From contig PCAK01000014.1 of the NCBI GenBank assembly GCA_002730525.1, positions 1 to 32,102 of the forward strand: a stretch of DNA of 32,102 bases. The letters run 5' to 3'. Each line of letters starts with the position of its first letter. Position 1 is the first letter of the stretch. A program made the translations under genes and the position numbers. Source of the stretch: Acidobacteriota bacterium. GTDB taxonomy: Bacteria; Acidobacteriota; Vicinamibacteria; Vicinamibacterales; UBA823. Under the pieces are notes generated by a model. It did not search any database. It was not told the DNA's origin and saw only the letters and a list, made by a program, of their open reading frames with translations. Below, in pieces: positions 14,769 through 23,571 of this stretch.

Positions 14769-16916
14769 CTACCTTCGCGTCCCGACCCGGCCGCCGGGCA
14801 GCTTGAAGACGTAGAGCGCGTTGCCGGTATTCGGATGGCGGACGTCTGGCGTGAGGAGACTCGGCACGTTGCGCGGGCTGCCGCCGCCCAGGCCGGCCGT
14901 GGCGGCGATGTATTGCTCGCCGTCGACCTCGAACGTAATCGGGAAGCCCTGCACCGACGTGCCGAGGCGCGTTTCCCAGAGCACCTTGCCACTCTCGACG
15001 TCGTGCGCGCGGAAGTAGCGATCGAGGTCGCCGGCGAACGCCAGCCCTGTGGCGGTCGTGAGGACGCCGGTCAGAAAAGCCGCGCGCTGCTCGAAGCTCC
15101 AGACCTCCTCGAGCGTCTCGACGTCGTAGGCCGCCAGCTTGCCCAGGTTGCCGTCGGTCCCCGGCATCTCGAACCACTTCCGGTCGGCCTGCGACCCGCC
15201 GGAGCCTTCTTCGAGCACGACCTCCCGCCCGGAGATCTCCAGGCAGCTCTGGCTGAGCGGCGTGATGAGGACGTTGGCCTCCGGACTGTAGGCCATCGCC
15301 ATCCAGTTGTGCCCGCCCGCGGTACTCGGGCAGACCGAGACCCACTGCGACACCTCGGCCGTGGCGATGTCGGCGCGGTAGGTCACGGTGCCGGTGTCGG
15401 GGTCGATCCGATCGAAGACGTTCTGATAGACAGTTTCCTTGTGGCCGAGGAACTCGCCCGTCTCGCGGTCGAGCTTCCAGAGGATGCCGTGCTTGCCGAT
15501 CGTGTAGAGCAGCTTCCGGCCGTCGACATCGATGAGCACCTTCTCGAACACCTCGTCGAGGTCGAGCGACTCGCCGGGCACGTGCTGCCGGTACCAGACG
15601 ATCGCCCCGTCGTCGGGATCGATCGCCAGCGTCGAATTGGTGTAGAGCGCGGCATCGTCGGTCGTCATGCCGCGGCTGGCCGCGACCCAGGGCTTCGCCT
15701 GCGCGGTCGGCCAGTAGATGAGGTCCAGCTCCGGATCGTAGCTTCCGGCGATCCACGAATCGCCGCCGCCCCTGAGCGTCAACGGCAGGTCGCCCCAGGT
15801 GTCGCCGCCCGGCTCTCCGGGCTGTGCAATGGTGAACGTCCGCCAGAGTTCCTCTCCAGTCTCGACGTCGTGCGCGGTGATGAAGCAGCTCTCCTCCTGG
15901 AACCGCTGGCAGCCGTTGATGCCGTTGATGACCTTGCCGCGAACGACCAGCGGGCCGCTGACGTTCGTGTAGCCCTTGGTGTGGTCGGCGATCTGGGTCT
16001 CCCAGATGACTTCGCCGGTGTGCGCGTCGATCGCCACCATGAAGGCGTCCTTTGTCGGCAGGAAGATCTTGTTGTCGTGGAAGCCGAGGTTGCGCATCGT
16101 CGTGAAGCCGCGCAGCATCTGCTCGGGCAGGTCGCGCCGGTACTCCCAGAGGAGCGTCCCGGTCTCTGCGTCGAGCGCCTGAATGACGTTGCCAGGATTC
16201 GGCAGGTACATGACACCGTCGTGGACAAGCGGCGTCGGCTGATTCGTGCCGTCGCCCATCGCCCAGACCCACGCGAGCCTGAGATCGTGCACGTTGCCGG
16301 CCGTCACCTGGTCGAGCGGACTGTAGCCCCAGCCGTCGTAGGTCCGGCGGAACATCAGCCAGTCGGCCGGGTCGGGGTCGACGAGCGCCGCATCGGGCAC
16401 CGGGCTCAGTTCTCCGACCGGCAGGTAGTTCGTCGTGCTGTTGCCGACGACGATCGGCTCGGCCGGGTCAGGCTCAGTCGCCGGCGCGGGCGCGGCGCTG
16501 GCGACTCCGGTCGAGGGCTCGCCATTCATGACCCCGGTCGACCCCAGGGCCAGCGGCGCACTACCCGCGCCGATCCCGTTCGCCTGCAGCAGGTAGGCGA
16601 CGATGTTGACGTAGGTGCGATCGGTGACCGAGTCGTCGCCTTCCGGCGGCATCGTGGCGCGGATGTACTCGAGCAGCTCACCCACCGGCCGATCACCCCA
16701 GGCGTTCCGGAAGTTCGGACCGGCCAGTTCGGGCGCCTCGAACGCACCGGCGAAATCGGACATGTGGCAGCCGGCGCAGTCAATCTCGTAGGCCTCGGCG
16801 CCGGCCTCGGCCTGCGCCGCAGTGTAGACCGGCGCCGCTTGCGCCCGGACGTGCGCGGGTACTGCGGTGAAGACGGCGACGACGAGCGCGGGGACGACGA
16901 ACACCTCTGGCTTCAT
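14769..16916 (-). CDS. Cytochrome c-PQQ-type beta-propeller fusion with altered active site
   Basis: A 715-residue exported protein: signal peptide (1-26), cytochrome c domain with CAGCH at 47-51 and likely axial Met89, an Ala/Pro-rich linker (about 117-160), then a quinoprotein propeller (about 180-715) with blade motifs such as [14 protein letters not shown]. Classical quinohaemoprotein dehydrogenases put haem at the C-terminus; here it leads. Compared with MxaF-type enzymes, the vicinal Cys pair is absent. The GAE(F/L)G Glu region is replaced by a Cys-flanked insertion (336-344), and the GTGNP Asn aligns with Gln406. Only Asp452-x-Asp454 remains at the catalytic-Asp/lanthanide-Asp position. 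PQQ use is therefore doubtful. The gene follows the CHRD gene by six bases, an operon. Confidence 0.85.
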   Translation of the reverse strand: MKPEVFVVPALVVAVFTAVPAHVRAQAAPVYTAAQAEAGAEAYEIDCAGCHMSDFAGAFEAPELAGPNFRNAWGDRPVGELLEYIRATMPPEGDDSVTDRTYVNIVAYLLQANGIGAGSAPLALGSTGVMNGEPSTGVASAAPAPATEPDPAEPIVVGNSTTNYLPVGELSPVPDAALVDPDPADWLMFRRTYDGWGYSPLDQVTAGNVHDLRLAWVWAMGDGTNQPTPLVHDGVMYLPNPGNVIQALDAETGTLLWEYRRDLPEQMLRGFTTMRNLGFHDNKIFLPTKDAFMVAIDAHTGEVIWETQIADHTKGYTNVSGPLVVRGKVINGINGCQRFQEESCFITAHDVETGEELWRTFTIAQPGEPGGDTWGDLPLTLRGGGDSWIAGSYDPELDLIYWPTAQAKPWVAASRGMTTDDAALYTNSTLAIDPDDGAIVWYRQHVPGESLDLDEVFEKVLIDVDGRKLLYTIGKHGILWKLDRETGEFLGHKETVYQNVFDRIDPDTGTVTYRADIATAEVSQWVSVCPSTAGGHNWMAMAYSPEANVLITPLSQSCLEISGREVVLEEGSGGSQADRKWFEMPGTDGNLGKLAAYDVETLEEVWSFEQRAAFLTGVLTTATGLAFAGDLDRYFRAHDVESGKVLWETRLGTSVQGFPITFEVDGEQYIAATAGLGGGSPRNVPSLLTPDVRHPNTGNALYVFKLPGGRVGTRR

Positions 16917-16922
16917 GACCGC

Positions 16923-17357
16923 TTACTCCGATGGGAGGATCCAGCCGCGCAGCTCGCCGCCGGGGTTGGTCTCGGTGTGAATCTGGACGTAGTAGCCGCC
17001 GCCACGCAGCATCTCGACCTCCTCGTCGCTGAGGGTGACGCCGCCACCGACGAGTCCGTCGGCGCTCTTGCTGACGCTCAGTTGAAACGCGATCGGCCCG
17101 CGCTGCCCCGGTGCGCCTTCGTGCACATGTGCGGCGATCGCCGCCGACCCCATCCCGTCGAACGCACCGGTCAGGAACAGCTGGCTCTCGATGAGGACGA
17201 CGGTAACCGCTCCGGTGCCGGACGTCGTCCGCGCCGTCTGGTTGTCGATCGGCACGACCGAGAGCCGAACGGTGAAGGTCTCGTCGGCCTGAGCCGTGGC
17301 CGGCCCCAGCGCGACCGCGACCATCGCCAGCAGTCCGGCCGAAATGAATCGTCGCAT
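16923..17357 (-). CDS. Secreted CHRD domain protein
   Basis: A 144-residue exported protein consisting of a signal peptide (cleavage near AQA-DE, residue 24) and one CHRD domain. The hallmark segments are AAHVHEGAPGQRGPIAF (75-91) and YVQIHTETNPGGELRGWI (123-140). CHRD domains were named from chordin; the bacterial role is unknown, although the conserved His residues suggest metal or ligand binding. The ATG at 17357 has a strong GGAGG ribosome site. It is transcribed away from the GH116 gene and is followed after six bases by the cytochrome-PQQ fusion, so the two are probably made together and may interact in the periplasm. Confidence 0.92.
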   Translation of the reverse strand: MRRFISAGLLAMVAVALGPATAQADETFTVRLSVVPIDNQTARTTSGTGAVTVVLIESQLFLTGAFDGMGSAAIAAHVHEGAPGQRGPIAFQLSVSKSADGLVGGGVTLSDEEVEMLRGGGYYVQIHTETNPGGELRGWILPSE

Positions 17358-17516
17358 CGGATCCTCCTCCCCGCGCGTCCGCCGCGGGGCCTCAGGATAC
17401 CGGATTGCGGGAGTCGAGCGTGCAACGGCTGGGCAGGGCAGGCTTTCAAGCCTACCGGGACGAGCCGCAGGCGAAGTCCTTGCACGTCCCACCGCCCCGG
17501 GCGTAGAGTCGGGCGC
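17358..17516. promoter_or_regulatory. Divergent promoter gap between CHRD and GH116 genes
   Basis: This 159-base gap must hold both the CHRD-operon and GH116 promoters. It also contains the partial repeat copy C. I see no strong sigma70-type -10/-35 pair on either strand. The spot is informative because the repeat sits in a pure promoter region, where a terminator would serve no purpose. Confidence 0.45.
17431..17482. repeat. Composite hairpin element, copy C (right half only)
   Basis: Only the second hairpin and right flank are present. AGGCTT-TC-AAGCCT (17440-17453) lies within a GCAGGGCAGGC context, and is followed by GGGACGAGCCGCAGGCGAAG, which closely matches the right flank of copies A and B. 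No left arm is seen, so this is a truncated copy in the divergent CHRD/GH116 promoter region. Confidence 0.8.
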
Positions 17517-20291
17517 ATGAGCGACAAGAAGCCAGATGCCCAGCCTCCCGCGGAGGCCGAACCCGACAGCTGCGGGCCGGGCTCGGACTGCGGTTGCGGT
17601 CCGGATCCGAGCGGCAACCTCGCCCGCCGTGACTTCATCCGCCTGGCCGGCCTGACGACCGCGGTCGCGGCCGCGGGCGCGGCCTGCGCCCCCGACGCGC
17701 CGGGCACGGCGCCCACGCCGGCCGCCGCACCGATCTCCGAGTCCGAGCAGGCCGCGCTCGACGACCCGGACTGGCCGGTCCTGAAGGTCTACGGCCCGGA
17801 GTTCATCGACCGGATCGCCCTGCCGCTCGGCGGCATCGGCACCGGCACGGTGTCGCTCACCGGCTTCGGCAGCCTCCGCGACTGGGAACTGATGAACCGC
17901 CCGGCGAAGGGGTTCACGCCAAACGCCGGATCGCCGCCGTTCTTCGCGATCTATATAGAGGATGGCGAAACCCGCCACTGCCGGCTGGCCGAGGGGCCAC
18001 TGCCGCTCGACGAGTACGAGGCGAGTCACGGCGCCGCGGCGCCGAACGCGCGGCTGCCCCGCTTCAGCCGGTGCAGCTTCGCCGGCGGCTACCCGTTTGG
18101 GCGCGTGATGCTGAGCGACGACGAACTGCCGCTCGAGGTGCATCTCAAGGCGTTCAACCCGATGGTCCCGGCTGACGCCGACGCGAGCGGCATCCCGGTG
18201 GCGGCGCTCACCTACGAACTCAGGAACACGACCGACCGACCGCTGCGCGCGTCGGTGGCCGGCAGCCTGCCCAACTTCATCGGGATGGACGGCTGGGAGA
18301 CAACCCGCGACTGGAAGGGTGACCGCATTCCGGCCGGTGCCGACGGCAACACGAACCGCTTCCGCGAAGGGAACGGCGTGCGTGGCCTCTACATGGAGTC
18401 GAGCGGTGTCGCGCCCGACGCGCCGGCGGCGGGCACGCTGGCCCTGACGACAACCTCCGACGGCGACGTCAGTCATCGCACCGACTGGATCGCCATGCAC
18501 TGGGGTAATTCGATCCTCGATTTCTGGGATGACTTCTCGGCCGACGGACGTCTGGACGAACGCGATGCGTCAGGCAGCGCGACGCCGATGGCCTCACTCT
18601 GTGTCGAGGTCGACGTGCCCGCGGGCTGCACGGTCGAGGTGCCGTTCTTGCTGACCTGGCACTTCCCCAACCGCTACAGCTGGACGCGGCCCGAGGAAGA
18701 GTGGACTGAGGACGACCGGATCGGCAACTACTACGCCGAGCAGTACACCGACGCGTGGGAGGTGGCCGAGCGGACCGCGCTGGCGCTGCCGCGGCTCCAG
18801 GCACGAACGGTCAGCTTCCTCCGGGCGTTTCTCGGCAGCGACCTGCCCGACGAGGTCAAGGAGGCGGCGCTCTTCAACGCGTCGACGCTCAGGACGCAAA
18901 CCTGCTTCCGGATGCCCGACGGACGCTTCTTCGGCTGGGAGGGCAACGCCCCCAACAAGGGTTGCTGTCACGGGTCGTGCACGCATGTCTGGAACTACGA
19001 GCACACGACGGCGTTCCTCTACGGCAGGCTGGCGCTGACGATGCGCGAGGTCGAGTTCGGCCACGCCACCGACGACGACGGCCTGATGAGCTTCCGCATC
19101 GGCGTGCCGCTCGATCGCGCGCAGGAGTGGGGCCTGGCCGCGGCCGACGGCCAGATGGGCTGCATCATGAAGATGTACCGCGACTGGCAGCTCTCGGGCG
19201 ACGAGGCGACCCTCAGGACGCTCTGGCCGAAGGTGCGCGCCGCGCTGGAGTTCGCCTGGATCCCCGGCGGCTGGGATGCCGACAAGGACGGCGTCATGGA
19301 GGGCGCGCAGCACAACACGATGGATGTCGAGTACTACGGTCCGAACCCCGAAATGGGGTTCTGGTACCTGGGCGCGCTGAGGGCGAGCGAGGAGATGGCG
19401 CGCGCGGTCGGCGACGAGGCGTTCGCCGACGAGTGCCGCGACCTCTTCGACCACGGCTCGGCCTGGGTCGACGCCAACCTCTTCGACGGCGAGTACTACA
19501 TTCACGAGATCCAGCCGCCGAGCGATCCCTCTGCTATTGCGCCGAGTCTGCTGATCGGCATGGGTTCGGAGGATCTCAGCAACCCCGACTTCCAGCTCGG
19601 CCCCGGCTGCCTCGTCGATCAACTCGTCGGCCAGTTGATGGCGCATACCTGCGGCCTCGGCTATCTCGCCGCGCGTGAGAATGTCGCGTCCGCGCTCGAG
19701 AGCATCTGGCGGTACAACCGGCGCGAGAACCTGCAGTCGCACTTCAACTCGATGCGGACCTACGCCCTGGCCGGCGAGTCGGTCGTCCTGATCGCCAGCT
19801 ACCCGAAGGGCCGACCCGACAAGCCGTTCTCGTACTTCACCGAGGCCTGGACCGGCCTCGAGTACACCGCCGCTGCCGGGATGTTCTACGAGGGGATGAC
19901 CGACGAAGGCCTCGCGACCTACCGGCTCGTCCGCGAAAGGCACGACGGACGGAAGCGGAACCCCTACGACGAGCCGGAGTGCGGTCACCACTACGCGCGC
20001 GCCATGGCGGCCTGGGGCGCGGTGCTGGCGCTCAGCGGCTTCCAGTACTCCGCCGTGACGAAGTCGATGACGGTAACGAGCGCGCCCGGCCGGTACTTCT
20101 GGTCGAACGGCTACGCCTGGGGCAGCTGCGAGGTCGGGGCTGGCGGCGGCGTGAGCCTGACGGTCGTCGAGGGCGCGCTGCCGCTCGAGCGGTTCGCACT
20201 CGTCGACGGCAGCGCGGCGACCTTCGAGGCCGGCCACACGCTGTCGGCCGGCACGACCGAGCAGATCCAGGTCGAGGGGGCCCCGGCATGA
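17517..20291 (+). CDS. Tat-exported GH116 family glycosidase (GBA2-like)
   Basis: A 924-residue enzyme of the GH116/non-lysosomal glucosylceramidase type, which hydrolyses beta-glucosides or related glycosides. The N-terminus has a Cys-rich stretch (DSCGPGSDCGCGPD, 17-30), then a Tat signal with RRDFIR at 37-42, a hydrophobic core and Cys57, which could be lipidated. The N-terminal beta domain starts with ALPLGGIGTGTVSLTGFG, a GH116 hallmark. The C-terminal helical toroid includes CCHGSCTHVWNYEHT and DGVMEGAQHNTMDVEYYGPNP. Asp603 is the likely acid/base by comparison with GBA2 DGLPDRTYD. Glu495 is a candidate nucleophile, less certain because the spacing is shorter than in characterised members. 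ATG 17517 was chosen because it sits directly before the Tat signal; the open frame upstream is antisense shadow. Confidence 0.93.
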   Translation: MSDKKPDAQPPAEAEPDSCGPGSDCGCGPDPSGNLARRDFIRLAGLTTAVAAAGAACAPDAPGTAPTPAAAPISESEQAALDDPDWPVLKVYGPEFIDRIALPLGGIGTGTVSLTGFGSLRDWELMNRPAKGFTPNAGSPPFFAIYIEDGETRHCRLAEGPLPLDEYEASHGAAAPNARLPRFSRCSFAGGYPFGRVMLSDDELPLEVHLKAFNPMVPADADASGIPVAALTYELRNTTDRPLRASVAGSLPNFIGMDGWETTRDWKGDRIPAGADGNTNRFREGNGVRGLYMESSGVAPDAPAAGTLALTTTSDGDVSHRTDWIAMHWGNSILDFWDDFSADGRLDERDASGSATPMASLCVEVDVPAGCTVEVPFLLTWHFPNRYSWTRPEEEWTEDDRIGNYYAEQYTDAWEVAERTALALPRLQARTVSFLRAFLGSDLPDEVKEAALFNASTLRTQTCFRMPDGRFFGWEGNAPNKGCCHGSCTHVWNYEHTTAFLYGRLALTMREVEFGHATDDDGLMSFRIGVPLDRAQEWGLAAADGQMGCIMKMYRDWQLSGDEATLRTLWPKVRAALEFAWIPGGWDADKDGVMEGAQHNTMDVEYYGPNPEMGFWYLGALRASEEMARAVGDEAFADECRDLFDHGSAWVDANLFDGEYYIHEIQPPSDPSAIAPSLLIGMGSEDLSNPDFQLGPGCLVDQLVGQLMAHTCGLGYLAARENVASALESIWRYNRRENLQSHFNSMRTYALAGESVVLIASYPKGRPDKPFSYFTEAWTGLEYTAAAGMFYEGMTDEGLATYRLVRERHDGRKRNPYDEPECGHHYARAMAAWGAVLALSGFQYSAVTKSMTVTSAPGRYFWSNGYAWGSCEVGAGGGVSLTVVEGALPLERFALVDGSAATFEAGHTLSAGTTEQIQVEGAPA

Positions 20292-20315
20292 TCTACCGGG
20301 TCCGCGGGCGGTTGA

Positions 20316-20511
20316 GCGCGGCCTGCACAGCTGTGGAGGCCACGCTGCTTGAAGGATGTGTTGTTTCTCACGCTGTGGCAGGTGTCCCAAGCAGCGGACT
20401 GGGGACCGCGTCAGTGTCTCCGGTGTGACGGCTTATTCTTCGTGACTTGGCGCAACAGCAGGAAGCAGTACTGCACCAGGTCGTGCAATAACCTGGCGCG
20501 TGTGAACCGCC
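20316..20511 (+). pseudogene. CGNR zinc-finger protein fragment
   Basis: Just after the GH116 stop, one frame reads LTLWQVSQAADWG, then CLRC and YCTRSC about 25 residues apart, then NNLARVNRHRHR. That matches the C-terminal CGNR zinc finger (C-x2-C ... C-x3-C with basic tail) of bacterial ABATE/CGNR regulators. The N-terminal domain is missing, and the frame enters unrelated sequence after about 20511, where response-regulator sequence begins in another frame. It is a 3-prime-end relic without a plausible start. It could be transcribed with GH116 but should not make a functional regulator. Confidence 0.6.
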
Positions 20512-20718
20512 ATCGCCACCGGTCTCGACGTCCTGAGGCCGCTGCGCCAGCACCTCGAGCTGAAGAAGATTCCGATTCTGGTCTGGACCGGATCGATGCT
20601 CTCGGAGGACGAGGAATGGGCGGTCGCCCGCCACGGTGCCCACCTCTTCCAGAAACCGGAGATCCGGACGCTCGTTAACTTCCTGGATCAGCTACTGGAT
20701 CACGACACGCCGAACTAG
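20512..20718 (+). pseudogene. Response-regulator receiver domain, C-terminal fragment
   Basis: This frame encodes about 68 residues ending at the TAG at 20718: TGLDVLRPLRQHLELKKIPILVWTGS, then EEWAVARHGAHLFQKPEIRTLVNFLDQLL (continuous with a short loop). It shows the second half of a CheY-like domain: a hydrophobic beta4 strand ending in TG at the conserved Thr/Ser position, a GA turn, and the KP signature. The phosphoacceptor Asp and acidic pocket of the N-terminal half are missing. It begins where the CGNR fragment stops, so two unrelated truncated genes meet near 20511. Confidence 0.65.
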
Positions 20719-20761
20719 CGCCCACCGGCCGGCGGAAGGTCGCGGGGCGGTGAGACGCTAC

Positions 20762-20914
20762 CTAGCCCCCGGACACCTCGTCGTCGACGGCGCGCAGGAG
20801 CCGCTTCTGGCAGTCGGAACAGACCCAGACCGGCGGATCGTTCGGGTTCGAACTGATCTGGTGCTCGCTGCCTTCTTCACGCTGCTCGTTGCAGATGGCG
20901 CATTCGGTTGGCAT
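20762..20914 (-). CDS. Small zinc-ribbon protein (50 residues)
   Basis: A compact 50-residue protein with C-x2-C near the start (ECAIC) and C-x2-C later (VCSDC), a classic zinc-ribbon spacing of about 25 residues, and an acidic tail. The family is unrecognised; such proteins often bind nucleic acid or act as chaperone-like adaptors. The ATG at 20914 is preferred because a GGGGAG ribosome site and a perfect TATAAT precede it; a longer in-frame start at 20974 would run over that promoter. It is an intact island among gene relics (response-regulator tail downstream, permease tail upstream). Confidence 0.72.
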   Translation of the reverse strand: MPTECAICNEQREEGSEHQISSNPNDPPVWVCSDCQKRLLRAVDDEVSGG

Positions 20915-20948
20915 CGGCTCGTCTCCCCTCTGAACGCTGAAGGCGGCG

Positions 20949-20954
20949 ATTATA
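20949..20954 (-). promoter_or_regulatory. Candidate -10 box (TATAAT) of the zinc-ribbon gene
   Basis: A perfect TATAAT on the minus strand, preceded by GGG, lies 35 bases before the start codon. This is nearly the same spacing as the TATAAT box of ggt. A weak TTGTGC lies 16 bases further upstream at the -35 position. Confidence 0.5.
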
Positions 20955-21035
20955 CCCATCCCGGTTCGATGCACAAGCGGAGAGTGCGGGCGTGGCCCGG
21001 GAGTCTTTAGGCTCTACGGTTTACGCAGACCAGCG

Positions 21036-21101
21036 TCACTCGTAGGACAGGGCCGTCAGGGGATCGAGGCGGGAGGCGCGCCAGGCGGGTGAGGCGGCGC
21101 A
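21036..21101 (-). pseudogene. MacB/FtsX-type ABC permease, C-terminal relic
   Basis: About 20 codons ending in TGA at 21036 read ASPAWRASRLDPLTALSYE, which closely resembles the invariant end of MacB-like permeases (PAxRAARLDPxEALRYE). Upstream in frame the similarity vanishes before reaching the PQQ gene stop at 21119. This is a 3-prime remnant of an otherwise lost gene, on the same strand as the PQQ dehydrogenase. Confidence 0.6.
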
Positions 21102-21118
21102 GGACCGCCCCGCGCCGG

Positions 21119-22765
21119 CTACTCTTCCAGCCCGAACGTGAAGATGGTGTTGCCGGCCGCGATCGTGACGCGCTGCTGCCCTCCGACGCTGTAGGTCATC
21201 GGGCCGGCGTGGACCATGCCACCGACGTTCACTACCCACAACTCCTCACCGGTTCTGGCATCGAGCGCGAAGAAGTAGCCATCGACCGTCCCGCCGAACA
21301 GCACGTCGCTCGCGGTCGTGAGCACGCCCGACGATGAACGCGGCTGCACCGGATAGTCCCAGGCGGTCTCGCCGGTCTGCGGAACGATGGCGCGCACCGC
21401 GCTGTAGTACGCCTCGCGCGGACGCGGCCGCCGGCCGCCGCCGCCGGTAAAGGTCTCGCCGGGGACGTACTCGTCCTCGCGCATGAAGTAGATCTGCTCG
21501 CTGTCGTAGGCCATGACGTAGAGCAGCCCGGTGCTCGGGCTGAAGCTGGGCGACCACCAGTTGGCCGCACCTTCGATCGGCGGCGAGACCAAGGTCCCCT
21601 CGACGCTCGGCAGCATGTTGGGGATGCGAACCGGCCGGCCGTCCTCGGCGATCCGCTCGGCCCAGGTCTGCCGCCCGAACGGCGTACCGCGCAGGAAGTC
21701 GCCCGACTGCCGGTCGAGGACGTAGAAGAACGCGTTGCGGTTCGGCCAGAGCATCATCTTCCGGGCCCGGCCGTCGAACTCGATGTCGGCCAGCACCGGG
21801 ATCTGCGTCGCATCCCAGTCGTGCACGTCGTGCGGCGTGAACTGGAAGTACCAGTCGAGCTCGCCCGTGTCGGGATCGAGCGCCAGCACCGAATCGGAGT
21901 ACAGGTTGTCGCCCAGACGCGCCTCACCGTTCCAGTCGGGCCCAGGGTTGCCGGTGCCCCAGTAGACGAGGTCGGCATCGGGGTCGTACGACCCGGTCAT
22001 CCAGGTCGGCGAGCCGCCGGTCTTCCACGAATCGCCCGCCCAGGTCTCGTTCCCGGGCTCGCCCTCGCCCGGAATCGTGTAGAACCGCCAGACCCGCTCG
22101 CCGGTCTCGGGATCGTAGGCGTCCAGAAATCCACGGATGCCGAACTCGCCGCCGGCGATCCCGGTGATGATCTTGTCCTTAACGACGAGCGGTGCGGCGG
22201 TTTTGCTGTAGCCCAGGTGGGCGTCGGCGACCTCGGTGTCCCACAGCACAGTGCCGGTCCGCGCGTCGAGCGACACGAGGTGCGCGTCGAGTGTGCTCAT
22301 GAAGAGGCGCGTCCCGAGCACGGCGACGCCGCGGTTGTTCCGCCCGCAGCAGTAGTTCACATCCTCGGGCAGGTCGTGCTCGTAGCGCCAGAAGACGCGC
22401 CCAGTCGTGGCGTCGAGCGCGATGACGGTGCTCGGCGATTCGGTCACGTACATCATGCCGTTGATGACCAGTGGCGTCGTTTCGGCGCGGTCAAGATCGC
22501 GGAGCTGATAGACCCACTTGAGCCGCAAGCGATCGGCGTTCTCGACCGTTACCTGGTCGAGGCCGCTGTAGCGCTGACTGCTGTAGTTGCCCGAGTACAT
22601 CAGCCAGTTCTCGGGCTCGTCGGCCGAGTTGAGGAGGCGTTCGTAGGTGACCGGCGTGAACACCGGCGCCGGACCCGATGCATCGGTCTGCTGGGCGTCG
22701 AACGTTCGGCCGGCGGCGACAACGATCGTGAGGGCGCACAGCGCGATCAGGGCACGGCGGGTCAT
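21119..22765 (-). CDS. PQQ-dependent alcohol dehydrogenase (quinoprotein), lanthanide-type motif
   Basis: A 548-residue periplasmic quinoprotein that should oxidise alcohols or aldehydes. It has a signal peptide (1-25) and an eight-bladed propeller with repeated ALDxxTGxxxW tryptophan-docking motifs. Active-site features of the MxaF/XoxF class are intact: vicinal Cys139-Cys140, Glu207 in GGEFGIRG, Asn273 in GTGNP, and catalytic Asp316 in PHDVHDWD. Asp318 two residues later is the extra ligand that marks lanthanide-dependent enzymes. Electrons should go to the dihaem cytochrome encoded just upstream, whose stop overlaps this ATG by four bases (ATGA). The ATG at 22765 is supported by that overlap and the signal peptide; the longer frame upstream is antisense-like noise within the cytochrome gene. 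Confidence 0.93.
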   Translation of the reverse strand: MTRRALIALCALTIVVAAGRTFDAQQTDASGPAPVFTPVTYERLLNSADEPENWLMYSGNYSSQRYSGLDQVTVENADRLRLKWVYQLRDLDRAETTPLVINGMMYVTESPSTVIALDATTGRVFWRYEHDLPEDVNYCCGRNNRGVAVLGTRLFMSTLDAHLVSLDARTGTVLWDTEVADAHLGYSKTAAPLVVKDKIITGIAGGEFGIRGFLDAYDPETGERVWRFYTIPGEGEPGNETWAGDSWKTGGSPTWMTGSYDPDADLVYWGTGNPGPDWNGEARLGDNLYSDSVLALDPDTGELDWYFQFTPHDVHDWDATQIPVLADIEFDGRARKMMLWPNRNAFFYVLDRQSGDFLRGTPFGRQTWAERIAEDGRPVRIPNMLPSVEGTLVSPPIEGAANWWSPSFSPSTGLLYVMAYDSEQIYFMREDEYVPGETFTGGGGRRPRPREAYYSAVRAIVPQTGETAWDYPVQPRSSSGVLTTASDVLFGGTVDGYFFALDARTGEELWVVNVGGMVHAGPMTYSVGGQQRVTIAAGNTIFTFGLEE

Positions 22766-23571
22766 GGCAGGCTCTCCTCGGTCCGCAACGAAAACAGGTA
22801 GGCGATGAGGTCGTCCAGCTCCGACGCCGAGAGGTCTCCGTCGTAGCTCGGCATTGTCGACGTCTCGATCCGCTCGCGCTCGCGCAGCCCGCGCTTGGTG
22901 ACCGACCAGAGGTTCTCGTCGGCGTCCAGCAGGCGGTACGAGTAGGTGTCCTCGTTCATCCGGATCCCCTCGAGGGTCCGGCCGTCCTCGTAGGTCACCT
23001 TCACCGACCACCAGCGCAGCGCGACATCGCGGTCGGGCTCGAGCAGGTCGGCCCTGAGTTCGGCCGGCGACCGGCGGTCGCCGATGGTCGTGAGGTCGGG
23101 GCCGAGCAGGCGACCGGTGCCGGCGATCATGTGGCAGGTCGCGCACGCGCCCCTGCCCGCATACACGCGCCGGCCGGCCTCGACGTCGCCCGGGAGCGAG
23201 ATGCTCTCCGGGGGCTGATTGATGGAGCGGAGAAAGGTGATGATCCGCCAGACCGTCTGGTCGGTTCGTCCGCGAGAGATCGGCGGCATCCCGGTGTCGG
23301 GCACGCCCTCGGAGATCACCCGGAAGAGGCCGGCGTCGCTCTGCGCCCGGCGGAACCGGTCGCGGCGTAGGCTCGGGCCCTCGTCGCCGCTGGCGTCGAA
23401 GCCGTGGCAGCGGCTGCAGTGCATCCCGAACAGCCGCTGGCCGGCATCGACGTCCTCGAGCGAAGTGTGGGGGTTTTCACCTTCCTGCACGGCCAGGCCG
23501 GGGCTGGGACCCAGGACGATCGATGCGGCGACCAGGGCGAATCCAGCGTGTCTCCCCTGCAACCAGATCAT
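22762..23571 (-). CDS. Periplasmic dihaem c-type cytochrome
   Basis: A 269-residue exported protein with a signal peptide (1-28) and two cytochrome c domains: CSRCH at 52-56, with likely axial Met95 in GMPPIS, and CATCH at 143-147, with a later Met in TSTMPSYDGDLS. The second half (GPDLTTIGDRRSPAELRADLL onward, with TYEDGRTLEGI) resembles the haem-binding domain common in Planctomycetes/Acidobacteria cytochromes. It is probably the electron acceptor of the PQQ dehydrogenase that follows and overlaps it. The ATG at 23571 has AAGGA seven bases upstream and gives a proper signal peptide. It is transcribed divergently from the DUF5916 gene across a 164-base gap. Confidence 0.92.
   Translation of the reverse strand: MIWLQGRHAGFALVAASIVLGPSPGLAVQEGENPHTSLEDVDAGQRLFGMHCSRCHGFDASGDEGPSLRRDRFRRAQSDAGLFRVISEGVPDTGMPPISRGRTDQTVWRIITFLRSINQPPESISLPGDVEAGRRVYAGRGACATCHMIAGTGRLLGPDLTTIGDRRSPAELRADLLEPDRDVALRWWSVKVTYEDGRTLEGIRMNEDTYSYRLLDADENLWSVTKRGLRERERIETSTMPSYDGDLSASELDDLIAYLFSLRTEESLP

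Noticed and set aside
17431-17482. Repeat copy C as a transcription terminator
   Set aside because: It lies between the starts of two divergent genes, where no transcript needs terminating, and no T-run follows.
14700-17516. A 939-codon plus-strand frame in front of, and continuous with, the GH116 gene
   Set aside because: It is antisense to the CHRD and cytochrome-PQQ genes, shows only Arg/Ala/Gly-rich shadow sequence with no domains, and GH116 has its own Tat signal at 17517. GC-rich codon bias removes stops in this frame.
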